Origin: Actinomycetota bacterium
Lineage (GTDB): Bacteria; Actinomycetota; Acidimicrobiia; IMCC26256; PALSA-610
Assembly: GCA_030839105.1 (NCBI GenBank)
Contig: JAUZEI010000233.1
Location: forward strand, 1-12,863
Reading direction: 5' to 3'
DNA length: 12,863 nt
Both the position numbers and the translations under genes were made by a program. The notes beneath the pieces were generated by a model that was not told the DNA's origin, did no database searches, and was given only the letters and a program-made list of their open reading frames with translations. Of the stretch, positions 5,787 through 12,348 are shown piece by piece. Each line of letters opens with the position of its first letter. Positions within the stretch are counted from its first letter, which is position 1.

Positions 5787-6635
5787 ATGAAGCCTGCGCC
5801 GTTCGAGTATCACGCGCCGGAGACGATCCACGAGGTCTGCGGGCTCCTCGCCGAACACGGCGACGAGGCCAAGGTGTTGGCCGGTGGTCAGAGCCTGGTG
5901 CCGATGCTCGCGCTGCGCCTCACGCGGTTCGAGCATCTCGTCGACGTCAACCGGGTCGCCGCGCTCTCCGGGTTCGGGCGGGAGAACGGGACGTTGGTCG
6001 TGCGGGCCTGTACTCGACAGCGGGTGATGGAGCGGGATGCGGCGATCGCCGCCGCCGTACCGTTGCTCGCCCAGGCCACGCCGCTCATCGGCCACTTCCA
6101 GATCCGGAATCGGGGCACGGTCGGCGGCTCACTCGCCCACGCGGATCCTGCGTCGGAGTATCCGGCCGTCGCGGTCGCGCTCGGAGCCGAGCTCGAGCTC
6201 GCGAGCCCCGGCGGCGCGGTCCGCCGACTCACGGCTGACGACTTCTTCGTCGGCACATGGACGACCGCCGCGGAACCGGACGAGCTCCTCGTCGCGGCCC
6301 GCTTTCCGGTGTGGCCCGCGCGGAGCGGGTTCGCGATCGAAGAGGTTGCGCGCCGGCACGGCGATTTCGCGCTCGCGGGCGTCGCGTGTGCGATAACCGA
6401 CGGCCGGGCCGGTATTGCATTGTTCGGCGTCGGCTCGACTCCGGTCCGGGCGCGTGATGCGGAGGAGGCGTGGCTCGCGGGGGCGGGCGCGGCGGAGGTC
6501 GCGGAGTCGGCCGTGCGTGATCTCGATCCGCCCGCCGACGTGCACGCGACTGCGTCGACCCGGACCCGTATCGCGCGCCATCTCGTCGAACGCGCGGTCA
6601 CCCGCGCCCAGGAGGGTCAACGTGTTGCCGGTTGA
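5787..6635 (+). CDS. Molybdenum hydroxylase FAD-binding medium subunit (CoxM/XdhB-like)
   Basis: This 282-residue protein is the FAD subunit of a three-part molybdenum hydroxylase of the xanthine dehydrogenase/CO dehydrogenase family. It takes electrons from the iron-sulfur subunit and passes them to an acceptor. The two family FAD loops are clear: LAGGQSLVPMLALR (31-44, pyrophosphate loop) and the stretch beginning TVGGSLAHADPASEYP (111-126). A CO-dehydrogenase FAD C-terminal-type region follows, and the length is normal for stand-alone CoxM-type subunits. It is first in a tight operon whose next gene starts 14 bp before this stop. The gene order medium-small-large is that of many cox-type clusters, but the large subunit does not carry the CO dehydrogenase active-site signature, so CO oxidation should not be assumed. 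Confidence 0.92.
   Translation: MKPAPFEYHAPETIHEVCGLLAEHGDEAKVLAGGQSLVPMLALRLTRFEHLVDVNRVAALSGFGRENGTLVVRACTRQRVMERDAAIAAAVPLLAQATPLIGHFQIRNRGTVGGSLAHADPASEYPAVAVALGAELELASPGGAVRRLTADDFFVGTWTTAAEPDELLVAARFPVWPARSGFAIEEVARRHGDFALAGVACAITDGRAGIALFGVGSTPVRARDAEEAWLAGAGAAEVAESAVRDLDPPADVHATASTRTRIARHLVERAVTRAQEGQRVAG
6610..6616 (+). promoter_or_regulatory. Ribosome binding site AGGAGGG fixing a GTG start of the Fe-S subunit
   Basis: AGGAGGG lies 5 nt before GTG 6622, inside the end of the FAD-subunit gene. It favours this start over ATG 6637, which would sit 20 nt downstream of the site. Confidence 0.8.
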
Positions 6636-7086
6636 GATGACGGTGAACGGCGAGCGGCGCCGCGGTGTGGTCGACGCCCGCCGCACCCTCGCCGACTTCC
6701 TGCGGGAGGAGTGCGCCCTCACCGGTACGCACCTCGGTTGCGAGCACGGCGTCTGCGGTGCGTGCACGGTGTTGCTCGACGGCGAGGCAGTGCGCGCCTG
6801 CCTCATCTTCGCAGTGCAGGCAGGCGGCGCCGCGGTCACGACGATCGAGGGACTGGGCGGACCCGACGGAGCTCTGTCGCCTGTGCAGGACGCGTTTCGC
6901 GAGGAGCACGGATTGCAGTGCGGCTTCTGCACGCCGGGTTTCGTGGTGTCGGTCACCGCGCTGCTGCAGGAAAACCCGAAACCGTCGGAGACCGAGATCC
7001 GTGAAGCACTCTCGGGCAACCTCTGCCGCTGTACCGGCTACCAGGGCATCATCGGCGCAGTGAAGCGCGCGGCGGAAGGCCGATGA
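6622..7086 (+). CDS. Molybdenum hydroxylase 2Fe-2S small subunit (CoxS/XdhC-type iron-sulfur subunit)
   Basis: This 154-residue protein carries the two [2Fe-2S] clusters that link the molybdenum centre to FAD. The plant-ferredoxin-type N-terminal cluster is held by C40, C45, C48 and C60 (LGCEHGVCGACTVLLDG, then RAC). The second, helical-domain cluster is held by C100, C103, C135 and C137 (QCGFCTPG and NLCRCTGYQ). All eight ligands are present, so the subunit looks functional. The start is a GTG with a strong AGGAGGG 5 nt upstream, overlapping the FAD gene by 14 bp. The stop overlaps the large-subunit ATG as ATGA, which suggests translational coupling and stoichiometric assembly of the complex in the cytoplasm. 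Confidence 0.95.
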   Translation: MLPVEMTVNGERRRGVVDARRTLADFLREECALTGTHLGCEHGVCGACTVLLDGEAVRACLIFAVQAGGAAVTTIEGLGGPDGALSPVQDAFREEHGLQCGFCTPGFVVSVTALLQENPKPSETEIREALSGNLCRCTGYQGIIGAVKRAAEGR

Positions 7087-9401
7087 CCACCTCGACCGCG
7101 GGGCGGTTCGTCGGCCAGTCGGTGAAGCGTCGCGAAGATCCGCGCCTGCTCACGGGCCACGGTCGCTACGTCGACGACGTGGTGCTGCCGGGGATGTTGC
7201 ATTGCACCTTCGTCCGCAGCGACGTTGCTCGCGGCCGCATCATTCGGGTCGACACCGAAGCGGCAGCCGCGCTCGACGGTGTGACCGCCGTCCTCACCGC
7301 GGCCGATCTCAACCCGCACGCCGGAAACATGCAGCCGACGCTGCTGTTGACGACGCCGGGGGCACCGCTGCGGCCGCTCGCCGACGGCGACGTCCGGTTC
7401 GTGGGCGAGCCCATCGTGTTGATCGTCGCGTCGAGTCGCTATGTCGCCGAAGATGCCGCCGATCTCGTCGAGGTCGAGATCGACAGTGATCCCGCGGTGA
7501 TCGACGTCGAGCACGCGCTCGACGACGGTGTCCCGATCGTGCACCCGGAGCTCGGGACGAACCTGGGTGCCGAAATGGTGTTCCCGATCTCGCCGGAGCT
7601 CGAAGCCGTTCTCGCCGGAGACAACGTCGTGCGGCGCATCTTTCGCCAGCATCGGCACACGCCGGTTCCCATGGAGACGCGCGGTGTAGTGGTCGAGTAC
7701 GAACCCAGCGTGGGAGAGCTGCACGCGTGGATGAGCACGCAGAATCCGCACGAGGCGAAGCAGGCCATGTCGCGCGTGACCGGCGTTCCCGCCCATCTCG
7801 TGCGGGTCGAGGGCCACGACGTGGGGGGCGGTTTCGGGCAGAAGTTCTTCACGCCGCGCGAGGAGATGACCGTTGCGCTCGCGGCGCGCCGGCTCGGGCG
7901 CACACTGAAGTGGATCGAGGACCGGCGCGAGAACCTCATCGCTTCCAATCACGCCCGCGCCGATGTCGCCGAATGCACCTTCGCGCTCGACGGCGACGGA
8001 CGACTCCTCGGCACCTACATCGATCACATCGAGGACGCCGGCGCGTTCCCGGTCGGTGCGACCGGCGGCGCGGGTGCGCTTGTGGGGCTGCTGTTCACGG
8101 GTCCGTACAAGTGCGCGCTCGCGTCGCTCCGGACACGGTCCGTGTGGACCAATACGTGCGGCCGCGGCGCGTACCGCGGACCCTGGATGTTCGAGACCGT
8201 CGCTCGCGAGCAAATGGTCGACGCCGCCGCGCGGGCGATGGGCATGGACCCACTCGATTGGCGGCGGCGCAATGTCATCCCGACCGCGGAGCTGCCGTAC
8301 ACGCTGCCGACGGGATTACCGCTCGACATGGTGAGCCCTTCGGAGACGCTGGAGCAGGCGGCCGAGATCATCGGTTACGACGCCTTCCGCTCCGAACAGC
8401 GGCGCCTGTTCGCCGAGGAGGGCCGCCTCGTCGGAATTGGTTTGGGCCTCTACGTCGAGCCGAGCACCGGGATGATGGACCCCATGGGCACCGAGACCGC
8501 GGTGGTGCGGGTGAACCCGAACGGTCAGGTGACCGTCGCACTCGGCACCGGCGCGCACGGCCAGGGAATCGAGACGACGATGGCGCAGGTCGTGGCCGAG
8601 GAGCTCGGCATCGACTACGAAGACGTCACGATCGTGCAGGGCGACAGCGCCGTGACCGCATACGGACGCGGCACGGGCGGCAGTGGCACGGCCGTCATTG
8701 CCGGCAACTCGTGTCGCAACGCGTGCGCGGTCGTGCGCGCCAAGGCGATCGAGATTGCCGCCCATCTCATGGAGGCCGCGCCCGACGACCTCGAGATCGC
8801 CGATGCGCAGATCGCGGTGCGGGGCACGCCGACCCGCTCGGTCGCGTGGACCGAGGTCGCGCGTATCGCGCATCTCGAAACTGCACGACTGCCGGAAGGC
8901 ATGGAGGTCGGACTCGAGGCGACGGCCACGTTCAAGGCGCCGCCGTTCTCGTGGTCGAACGCGTGTCATGCGTGCACGGTCGAGATCGACCGCGCGACCG
9001 GCGTCGTGTCGATTCTCCGCTACGTCGTCAGCGAGGACTGCGGAGTAATGATCAACCCGATGATCGTCGAGGGTCAGGTCGCAGGCGGGGTCGTGCAGGG
9101 CATCGGCGGAACGCTGTACGAGCACTTCGTCTACGACGACGACGGGAACCCCCTGACGACGACCTTCATGGACTATCTGCTGCCGACCACCACGGAAGTC
9201 CCGACGATCGAATACGGGCACGTGGAGACGCCGTCGCCCACGCCCGGCGGCCACAAGGGCATGGGTGAGGGCGGTGCCATCGGTTCACCGCCTGCGATCT
9301 TCAATGCGGTGGCGGATGCCCTCGCGCTCGTCGGAGCGACCATCGACCGGACGCCATTGACGCCGGACACGATCCTGGGCGCGATCACAACCGACGCGTG
9401 A
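7083..9401 (+). CDS. Molybdenum hydroxylase large, molybdopterin-binding subunit (xanthine dehydrogenase family)
   Basis: The 772-residue protein is the catalytic subunit holding the molybdopterin cofactor, which hydroxylates an aromatic, N-heterocyclic or aldehyde carbon with water-derived oxygen. It starts with the typical GQSVKRREDPRLLTGHGRYV. VGGGFGQK (247-254), GTGAHGQG (488-495) and KGMGEGGAIGSP around E729 are cofactor-contact motifs, and E729 is the predicted catalytic base. The active-site loop reads AYRGPWMFET (363-372). CO dehydrogenase has AYxCSFR in form I and AYRGAGR in so-called form II, and xanthine dehydrogenases have a related FRGFG loop, so this protein belongs to another, uncharacterised branch. 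Length and ends look complete. No maturation (XdhC/CoxF, CoxD/E) or cofactor gene is in the window. The ATG overlaps the small-subunit stop. Confidence 0.93.
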   Translation: MTTSTAGRFVGQSVKRREDPRLLTGHGRYVDDVVLPGMLHCTFVRSDVARGRIIRVDTEAAAALDGVTAVLTAADLNPHAGNMQPTLLLTTPGAPLRPLADGDVRFVGEPIVLIVASSRYVAEDAADLVEVEIDSDPAVIDVEHALDDGVPIVHPELGTNLGAEMVFPISPELEAVLAGDNVVRRIFRQHRHTPVPMETRGVVVEYEPSVGELHAWMSTQNPHEAKQAMSRVTGVPAHLVRVEGHDVGGGFGQKFFTPREEMTVALAARRLGRTLKWIEDRRENLIASNHARADVAECTFALDGDGRLLGTYIDHIEDAGAFPVGATGGAGALVGLLFTGPYKCALASLRTRSVWTNTCGRGAYRGPWMFETVAREQMVDAAARAMGMDPLDWRRRNVIPTAELPYTLPTGLPLDMVSPSETLEQAAEIIGYDAFRSEQRRLFAEEGRLVGIGLGLYVEPSTGMMDPMGTETAVVRVNPNGQVTVALGTGAHGQGIETTMAQVVAEELGIDYEDVTIVQGDSAVTAYGRGTGGSGTAVIAGNSCRNACAVVRAKAIEIAAHLMEAAPDDLEIADAQIAVRGTPTRSVAWTEVARIAHLETARLPEGMEVGLEATATFKAPPFSWSNACHACTVEIDRATGVVSILRYVVSEDCGVMINPMIVEGQVAGGVVQGIGGTLYEHFVYDDDGNPLTTTFMDYLLPTTTEVPTIEYGHVETPSPTPGGHKGMGEGGAIGSPPAIFNAVADALALVGATIDRTPLTPDTILGAITTDA

Positions 9402-9492
9402 GTGCCCGTCGGGCTCGGCGCCGTCGGCACGGTCGATCGGACGGCTCCCGAAAGAACTACGCCGATCCGCCCTCACGGGCCATCATGCAGTC

Positions 9493-10290
9493 GTGATCGA
9501 CCATGTTGCGCTCGACGAAGCGGCGTGCGCCGACTTTCGGGCGGGGGGATTCGTCGTGCTGCGCGCCGCGTTCGATCCCGGGCCATTGTCGGACGAGGTA
9601 GATCGCGCGTTGGCGGACGGAGTGCGCCTGTCGGCCACTGACAACACGGGCAGCGGCGGTATCGAGTTCCGGTACGTGCCGATGATGTGCGAGCGCACGC
9701 CGGCCAGCATGTCGATGATCGACGCACTCGCGCGACCCGCGGCGCGCCTGGTCGGCCGCGCTGTCCTTCCGGTGCGCGCCAAGGGCACTCGCTATTTCGG
9801 CGGCAGCGGAGCGCACCGCGACAGCGAGCTCGACGTGGCGAGTGTGGGATTTCTCGCGTACCTCGAACCGGTCACGGCGAGCTCAGGTGCATTGCGAGTC
9901 CGGCCTGGCTCCCATGTCGATTCCGCGAGCGACGCGAACGACGCGCTCCTGGAGGCGGTCCTGGAGGCGGTCGAGACGGAACCGGGCGACGTCATCGCAC
10001 TCGACGAGCACTTGCTGCACGGCAGCGCCGGTGGCAGCGATCGGCGACAGTGGCGCGTCGATTTCGTCGTGGATCCCGTCGAGGCGGCGGAGACCGCGCG
10101 TGTGCGCGAATACTTCTCGCTCATCTTTCCGCTCGACTGGGACGGCGGGTACGACGTCGACCGTTACCCGAGCTACGGGGCGTACTGGCGCAGTACGAAC
10201 CGGCCGTGGGTGGAGCCACTGCGAGAGCTCGGCGTCTACGAGCTCGCCGAGGCGCAGGAGCACGTGAGTCGCCGGCGGGGTTCGGGGTAG
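9493..10290 (+). CDS. Phytanoyl-CoA dioxygenase (PhyH)-like Fe(II)/2-oxoglutarate oxygenase
   Basis: The 265-residue protein has the double-stranded beta-helix pattern of PhyH-type oxygenases, which hydroxylate a substrate while decarboxylating 2-oxoglutarate. The facial triad is visible as H108-x-D110 (GAHRDSELD) and distal H176 in the stretch GDVIALDEHLLHGSAGGSDRR. An arginine near 184-188 could bind 2-oxoglutarate. ALRVRPGSH (133-141) is the usual turn before the distal part. Family members act on fatty acyl-CoA, mitomycin-type, ectoine and many other substrates, so the substrate is open. GTG 9493 follows a CATCAT box by 6 nt and has no ribosome site, so the start is moderately sure. The stop lies 2 bp before the luciferase-like gene, which suggests one transcript and possibly one pathway. 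A 12-bp tandem duplication sits at 9949-9972. Confidence 0.82.
   Translation: MIDHVALDEAACADFRAGGFVVLRAAFDPGPLSDEVDRALADGVRLSATDNTGSGGIEFRYVPMMCERTPASMSMIDALARPAARLVGRAVLPVRAKGTRYFGGSGAHRDSELDVASVGFLAYLEPVTASSGALRVRPGSHVDSASDANDALLEAVLEAVETEPGDVIALDEHLLHGSAGGSDRRQWRVDFVVDPVEAAETARVREYFSLIFPLDWDGGYDVDRYPSYGAYWRSTNRPWVEPLRELGVYELAEAQEHVSRRRGSG
9949..9972 (+). repeat. 12-bp perfect tandem duplication inside the PhyH-like gene
   Basis: ctggaggcggtc occurs twice in direct succession, in frame, and encodes Leu-Glu-Ala-Val twice (residues 153-160) in a predicted helix before the distal histidine. It may be a recent in-frame slippage event. Confidence 0.85.
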
Positions 10291-10292
10291 CC

Positions 10293-11102
10293 GTGCGACA
10301 CGCGTTGTACCTTCCGCCCTTCGGCACGTTCGGCGACGTGAACTTCCTGCTGGATCTCGCCGGAGAAGCTGAGCAGGCGGGTTGGGACGGCTTCTTCATG
10401 TGGGACCACCTCCTCTTCGAGGACGACGTCCCGTTCGTCGACGCGTGGGTTGCCTTGGCAGGCATCGCGGTGACCACGACGAGGATGCGCCTCGGCCCGT
10501 TGGTCACTCCGATTCCGCGCCGGCGGCCGTGGAAGGTCGCCCGGGAAGCGGTGACGCTCGATCACCTGAGCGGCGGTCGCCTCGTGCTCGGCGTCGGGCT
10601 CGGCATCGACTTCTGGCGCGAGTTCAGCGCGTTCAGCGGTGAGGCGCGCTCCGACCTCGAACGCGCCGAGCTCCTCGACGACGGTATCGAGATCCTGCTC
10701 CGGCTTTGGTCGGGCGAACCGGTCAGCTACGCCGGCGCTCGTTCGTCGGTGGACGGGGTCCGGTTCTTGCCGCAGCCGCTGCAGCGACCTCGGATCCCGA
10801 TCTGGTCGGCGGCGCTCGCGCCGCTGCGCCGCGGACCCGCCCGGCGCGCGGCTCGCTGTGATGGCGTCATGCCATTCGGTCCGGAGCGTCCGCTGACGCC
10901 CGACGACGTGCGAAGCATCGTCGCCGAGATTCTCGGTCAGCGCGTCTCGGAGGAGTCGTTCGACGTGTGCGTGCACGGCGGCCGGGAACAGGCCGCCGAC
11001 TTCGCGGCCGCCGGTGTCACGTGGTACTGCGAGTCGTTCCTTCCCGACCAGCCGATCGAGGATGTGCGCCGTCGCGTCGCGCAAGGGCCGCCCGCCGCGT
11101 GA
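10293..11102 (+). CDS. LLM-class (luciferase-like) flavin- or F420-dependent oxidoreductase
   Basis: The 269-residue protein has the TIM-barrel pattern of bacterial-luciferase-like oxidoreductases. LAGEAEQAGWDGFFMWDHL (22-40) is the hallmark early helix and strand. LGPLVTP (67-73), the region ending DHLSGGRLVLGVGLG (90-104), and PRIPIWSAA (166-174) followed later by CDGVMP (189-194) complete the family signature. Cofactor may be FMN or, as common in actinobacteria, F420; the sequence does not decide. Reduced-flavin members are monooxygenases, while F420 members are often dehydrogenases or reductases. GTG 10293 was chosen because the protein begins where family members begin (RHALYLPPFG), 2 bp after the preceding stop, with a G-rich weak ribosome site. 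It probably shares an mRNA with the PhyH-like oxygenase. Confidence 0.87.
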   Translation: MRHALYLPPFGTFGDVNFLLDLAGEAEQAGWDGFFMWDHLLFEDDVPFVDAWVALAGIAVTTTRMRLGPLVTPIPRRRPWKVAREAVTLDHLSGGRLVLGVGLGIDFWREFSAFSGEARSDLERAELLDDGIEILLRLWSGEPVSYAGARSSVDGVRFLPQPLQRPRIPIWSAALAPLRRGPARRAARCDGVMPFGPERPLTPDDVRSIVAEILGQRVSEESFDVCVHGGREQAADFAAAGVTWYCESFLPDQPIEDVRRRVAQGPPAA

Positions 11103-11177
11103 CGATCGTCCCGAGATCCAGAAGGCTCACCGCCGGCGACGCGCCGTGGCTCGTCGCGAACTCGGCACCACCGCTCG

Positions 11178-11183
11178 TAGGAT
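11178..11183 (+). promoter_or_regulatory. -10 box (TAGGAT) for the aminotransferase, probable leaderless start
   Basis: TAGGAT, a strong actinobacterial TAnnnT form, ends 7 nt before GTG 11191. No Shine-Dalgarno site and no clear -35 at 16-18 bp are seen. It lies in the 88-bp gap after the luciferase-like gene, so the aminotransferase pair is probably its own transcription unit. Confidence 0.5.
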
Positions 11184-11190
11184 CGGCACC

Positions 11191-12348
11191 GTGAATCCCT
11201 ATCTCGTCCAGCGACTGCAGCCGTTCGGGACGACGATCTTCGCGGAGATGTCGGCCCTTGCCGTCGAGACCGGTGCCATCAACCTCGGGCAGGGATTTCC
11301 CGACACCGACGGGCCCGCCGTGATGAAGCAGGCCGCGATCGATGCGATCGAGGCCGGCTACAACCAGTACCCGCCGGGTATCGGCATCCCCGAGTTGCGC
11401 ACCGCGATCTCCGCGCACCAACGACGGTTCTACGGCCTCGAATACGACTCCGGTACGGAGGTGCTCGTGACCGCGGGCGCGACCGAAGCCATCGCGGCGG
11501 CGTTGTTGGCGCTTTGCGGTCCGGGCGACGAGGTCGTGACGTTCGAGCCGTACTACGACTCGTACGCAGCCTGCATCGCGATGTCGGGCGCGTCGCGATG
11601 TGTCGTGACGCTGCGCGCGCCCGACTACGCGTTCGATCCCGACGACTTACGCGGCGCGATCACGCCCCGGACGAAGCTCATCCTGCTCAACAGCCCGCAC
11701 AATCCCACCGGGAAGGTGTTCTCCCGCGCCGAGCTCACGCTCCTCGCCGAGCTCGCGCAGGAACACGATCTGCTCGTCGTCACGGACGAGGTCTACGAGC
11801 ATCTCGTCTATGACGGTGAGCACGTACCGATCGCGACCTTGCCGGACATGCGCGATCGCACGGTCGCCATTGGTTCCGGTGGTAAGTCGTTCTCGTTCAC
11901 CGGATGGAAGGTGGGCTGGGTGTGCGCCCGTCCGGAGCTCGTCGCCGCCGTCAAGACGGCCAAACAGTTCCTGACGTACGTGAGCAGTGGCCCGTTCCAG
12001 TACGCGATCGCCGTGGGTCTGGCCCTGCCCGATCACTACTTCACCCGATTCCGCGTGGAGATGCGCGACAAGCGCGATCGTCTGTGCGCGGGTCTGGCCG
12101 CGGCGGGCTTCGAGGTGTTGCAACCACAAGGCACCTACTTCGCCACCGTGGACATCCGGTCGTTCGGCGAGACCGACGGCCTCGCGTTCTGTCGTGCATT
12201 GCCCCACCGGTGCGGGGTCGTCGCGGTCCCGAGCGTGGTCTTCTACGACGACGTCGTCGCCGGCGCGCCCCTGGTGCGCTTCGCGTGCTGCAAGCGAACC
12301 GAAGTGCTCGACGAGGCGTGCACACGGCTGAAGAATCTCGCCCGATGA
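11191..12348 (+). CDS. Class I/II PLP-dependent aminotransferase (DapC-annotated / YbdL / glutamine transaminase K-like)
   Basis: The 385-residue protein is a fold-type I aminotransferase. NLGQGFPD (31-38) and NQYPPGIGIPELR (58-70) are typical of the group that includes kynurenine/glutamine transaminases, E. coli YbdL and the actinobacterial proteins annotated DapC. NSPHNPTGKVFS (167-178) holds N171, VVTDEVYEHLVYD (196-208) holds D199 and Y202, and GSGGKSFSFTGWKVGW (228-243) carries the PLP lysine K232. R363 (LVRFACCKR) should bind the substrate carboxylate, so it looks fully active. GTG 11191 is preferred because homologues begin with this LxPFGTTIFAEMS region. The reading frame stays open further upstream but overlaps the previous gene. 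The stop overlaps the next gene's ATG, and the omega-amidase-like partner favours a glutamine- or methionine-type transaminase over diaminopimelate synthesis. Confidence 0.9.
   Translation: MNPYLVQRLQPFGTTIFAEMSALAVETGAINLGQGFPDTDGPAVMKQAAIDAIEAGYNQYPPGIGIPELRTAISAHQRRFYGLEYDSGTEVLVTAGATEAIAAALLALCGPGDEVVTFEPYYDSYAACIAMSGASRCVVTLRAPDYAFDPDDLRGAITPRTKLILLNSPHNPTGKVFSRAELTLLAELAQEHDLLVVTDEVYEHLVYDGEHVPIATLPDMRDRTVAIGSGGKSFSFTGWKVGWVCARPELVAAVKTAKQFLTYVSSGPFQYAIAVGLALPDHYFTRFRVEMRDKRDRLCAGLAAAGFEVLQPQGTYFATVDIRSFGETDGLAFCRALPHRCGVVAVPSVVFYDDVVAGAPLVRFACCKRTEVLDEACTRLKNLAR

Noticed and set aside
7038..8213. A 391-codon minus-strand open frame opposite the Mo-hydroxylase large subunit
   Set aside because: It is a mirror of the coding strand; the plus-strand protein has all expected cofactor motifs.
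5787..9401. Annotation as aerobic CO dehydrogenase (coxMSL)
   Set aside because: Gene order fits, but the large-subunit loop is AYRGPWMFE instead of AYxCSFR, so CO oxidation is not supported.
9402..9492. Possible terminator after the Mo-hydroxylase operon
   Set aside because: Only a 5-bp gtgcc/ggcac stem with poor inner pairing and no T-run is visible.
9687..10292. Upstream in-frame extension of the luciferase-like protein
   Set aside because: The added 202 residues are Arg-rich, overlap the PhyH-like gene and do not resemble the family; GTG 10293 matches the family's N-terminus.
11014..11190. Upstream in-frame extension of the aminotransferase
   Set aside because: It overlaps the preceding gene, has no family similarity, and would make the -10 box internal to the coding region.
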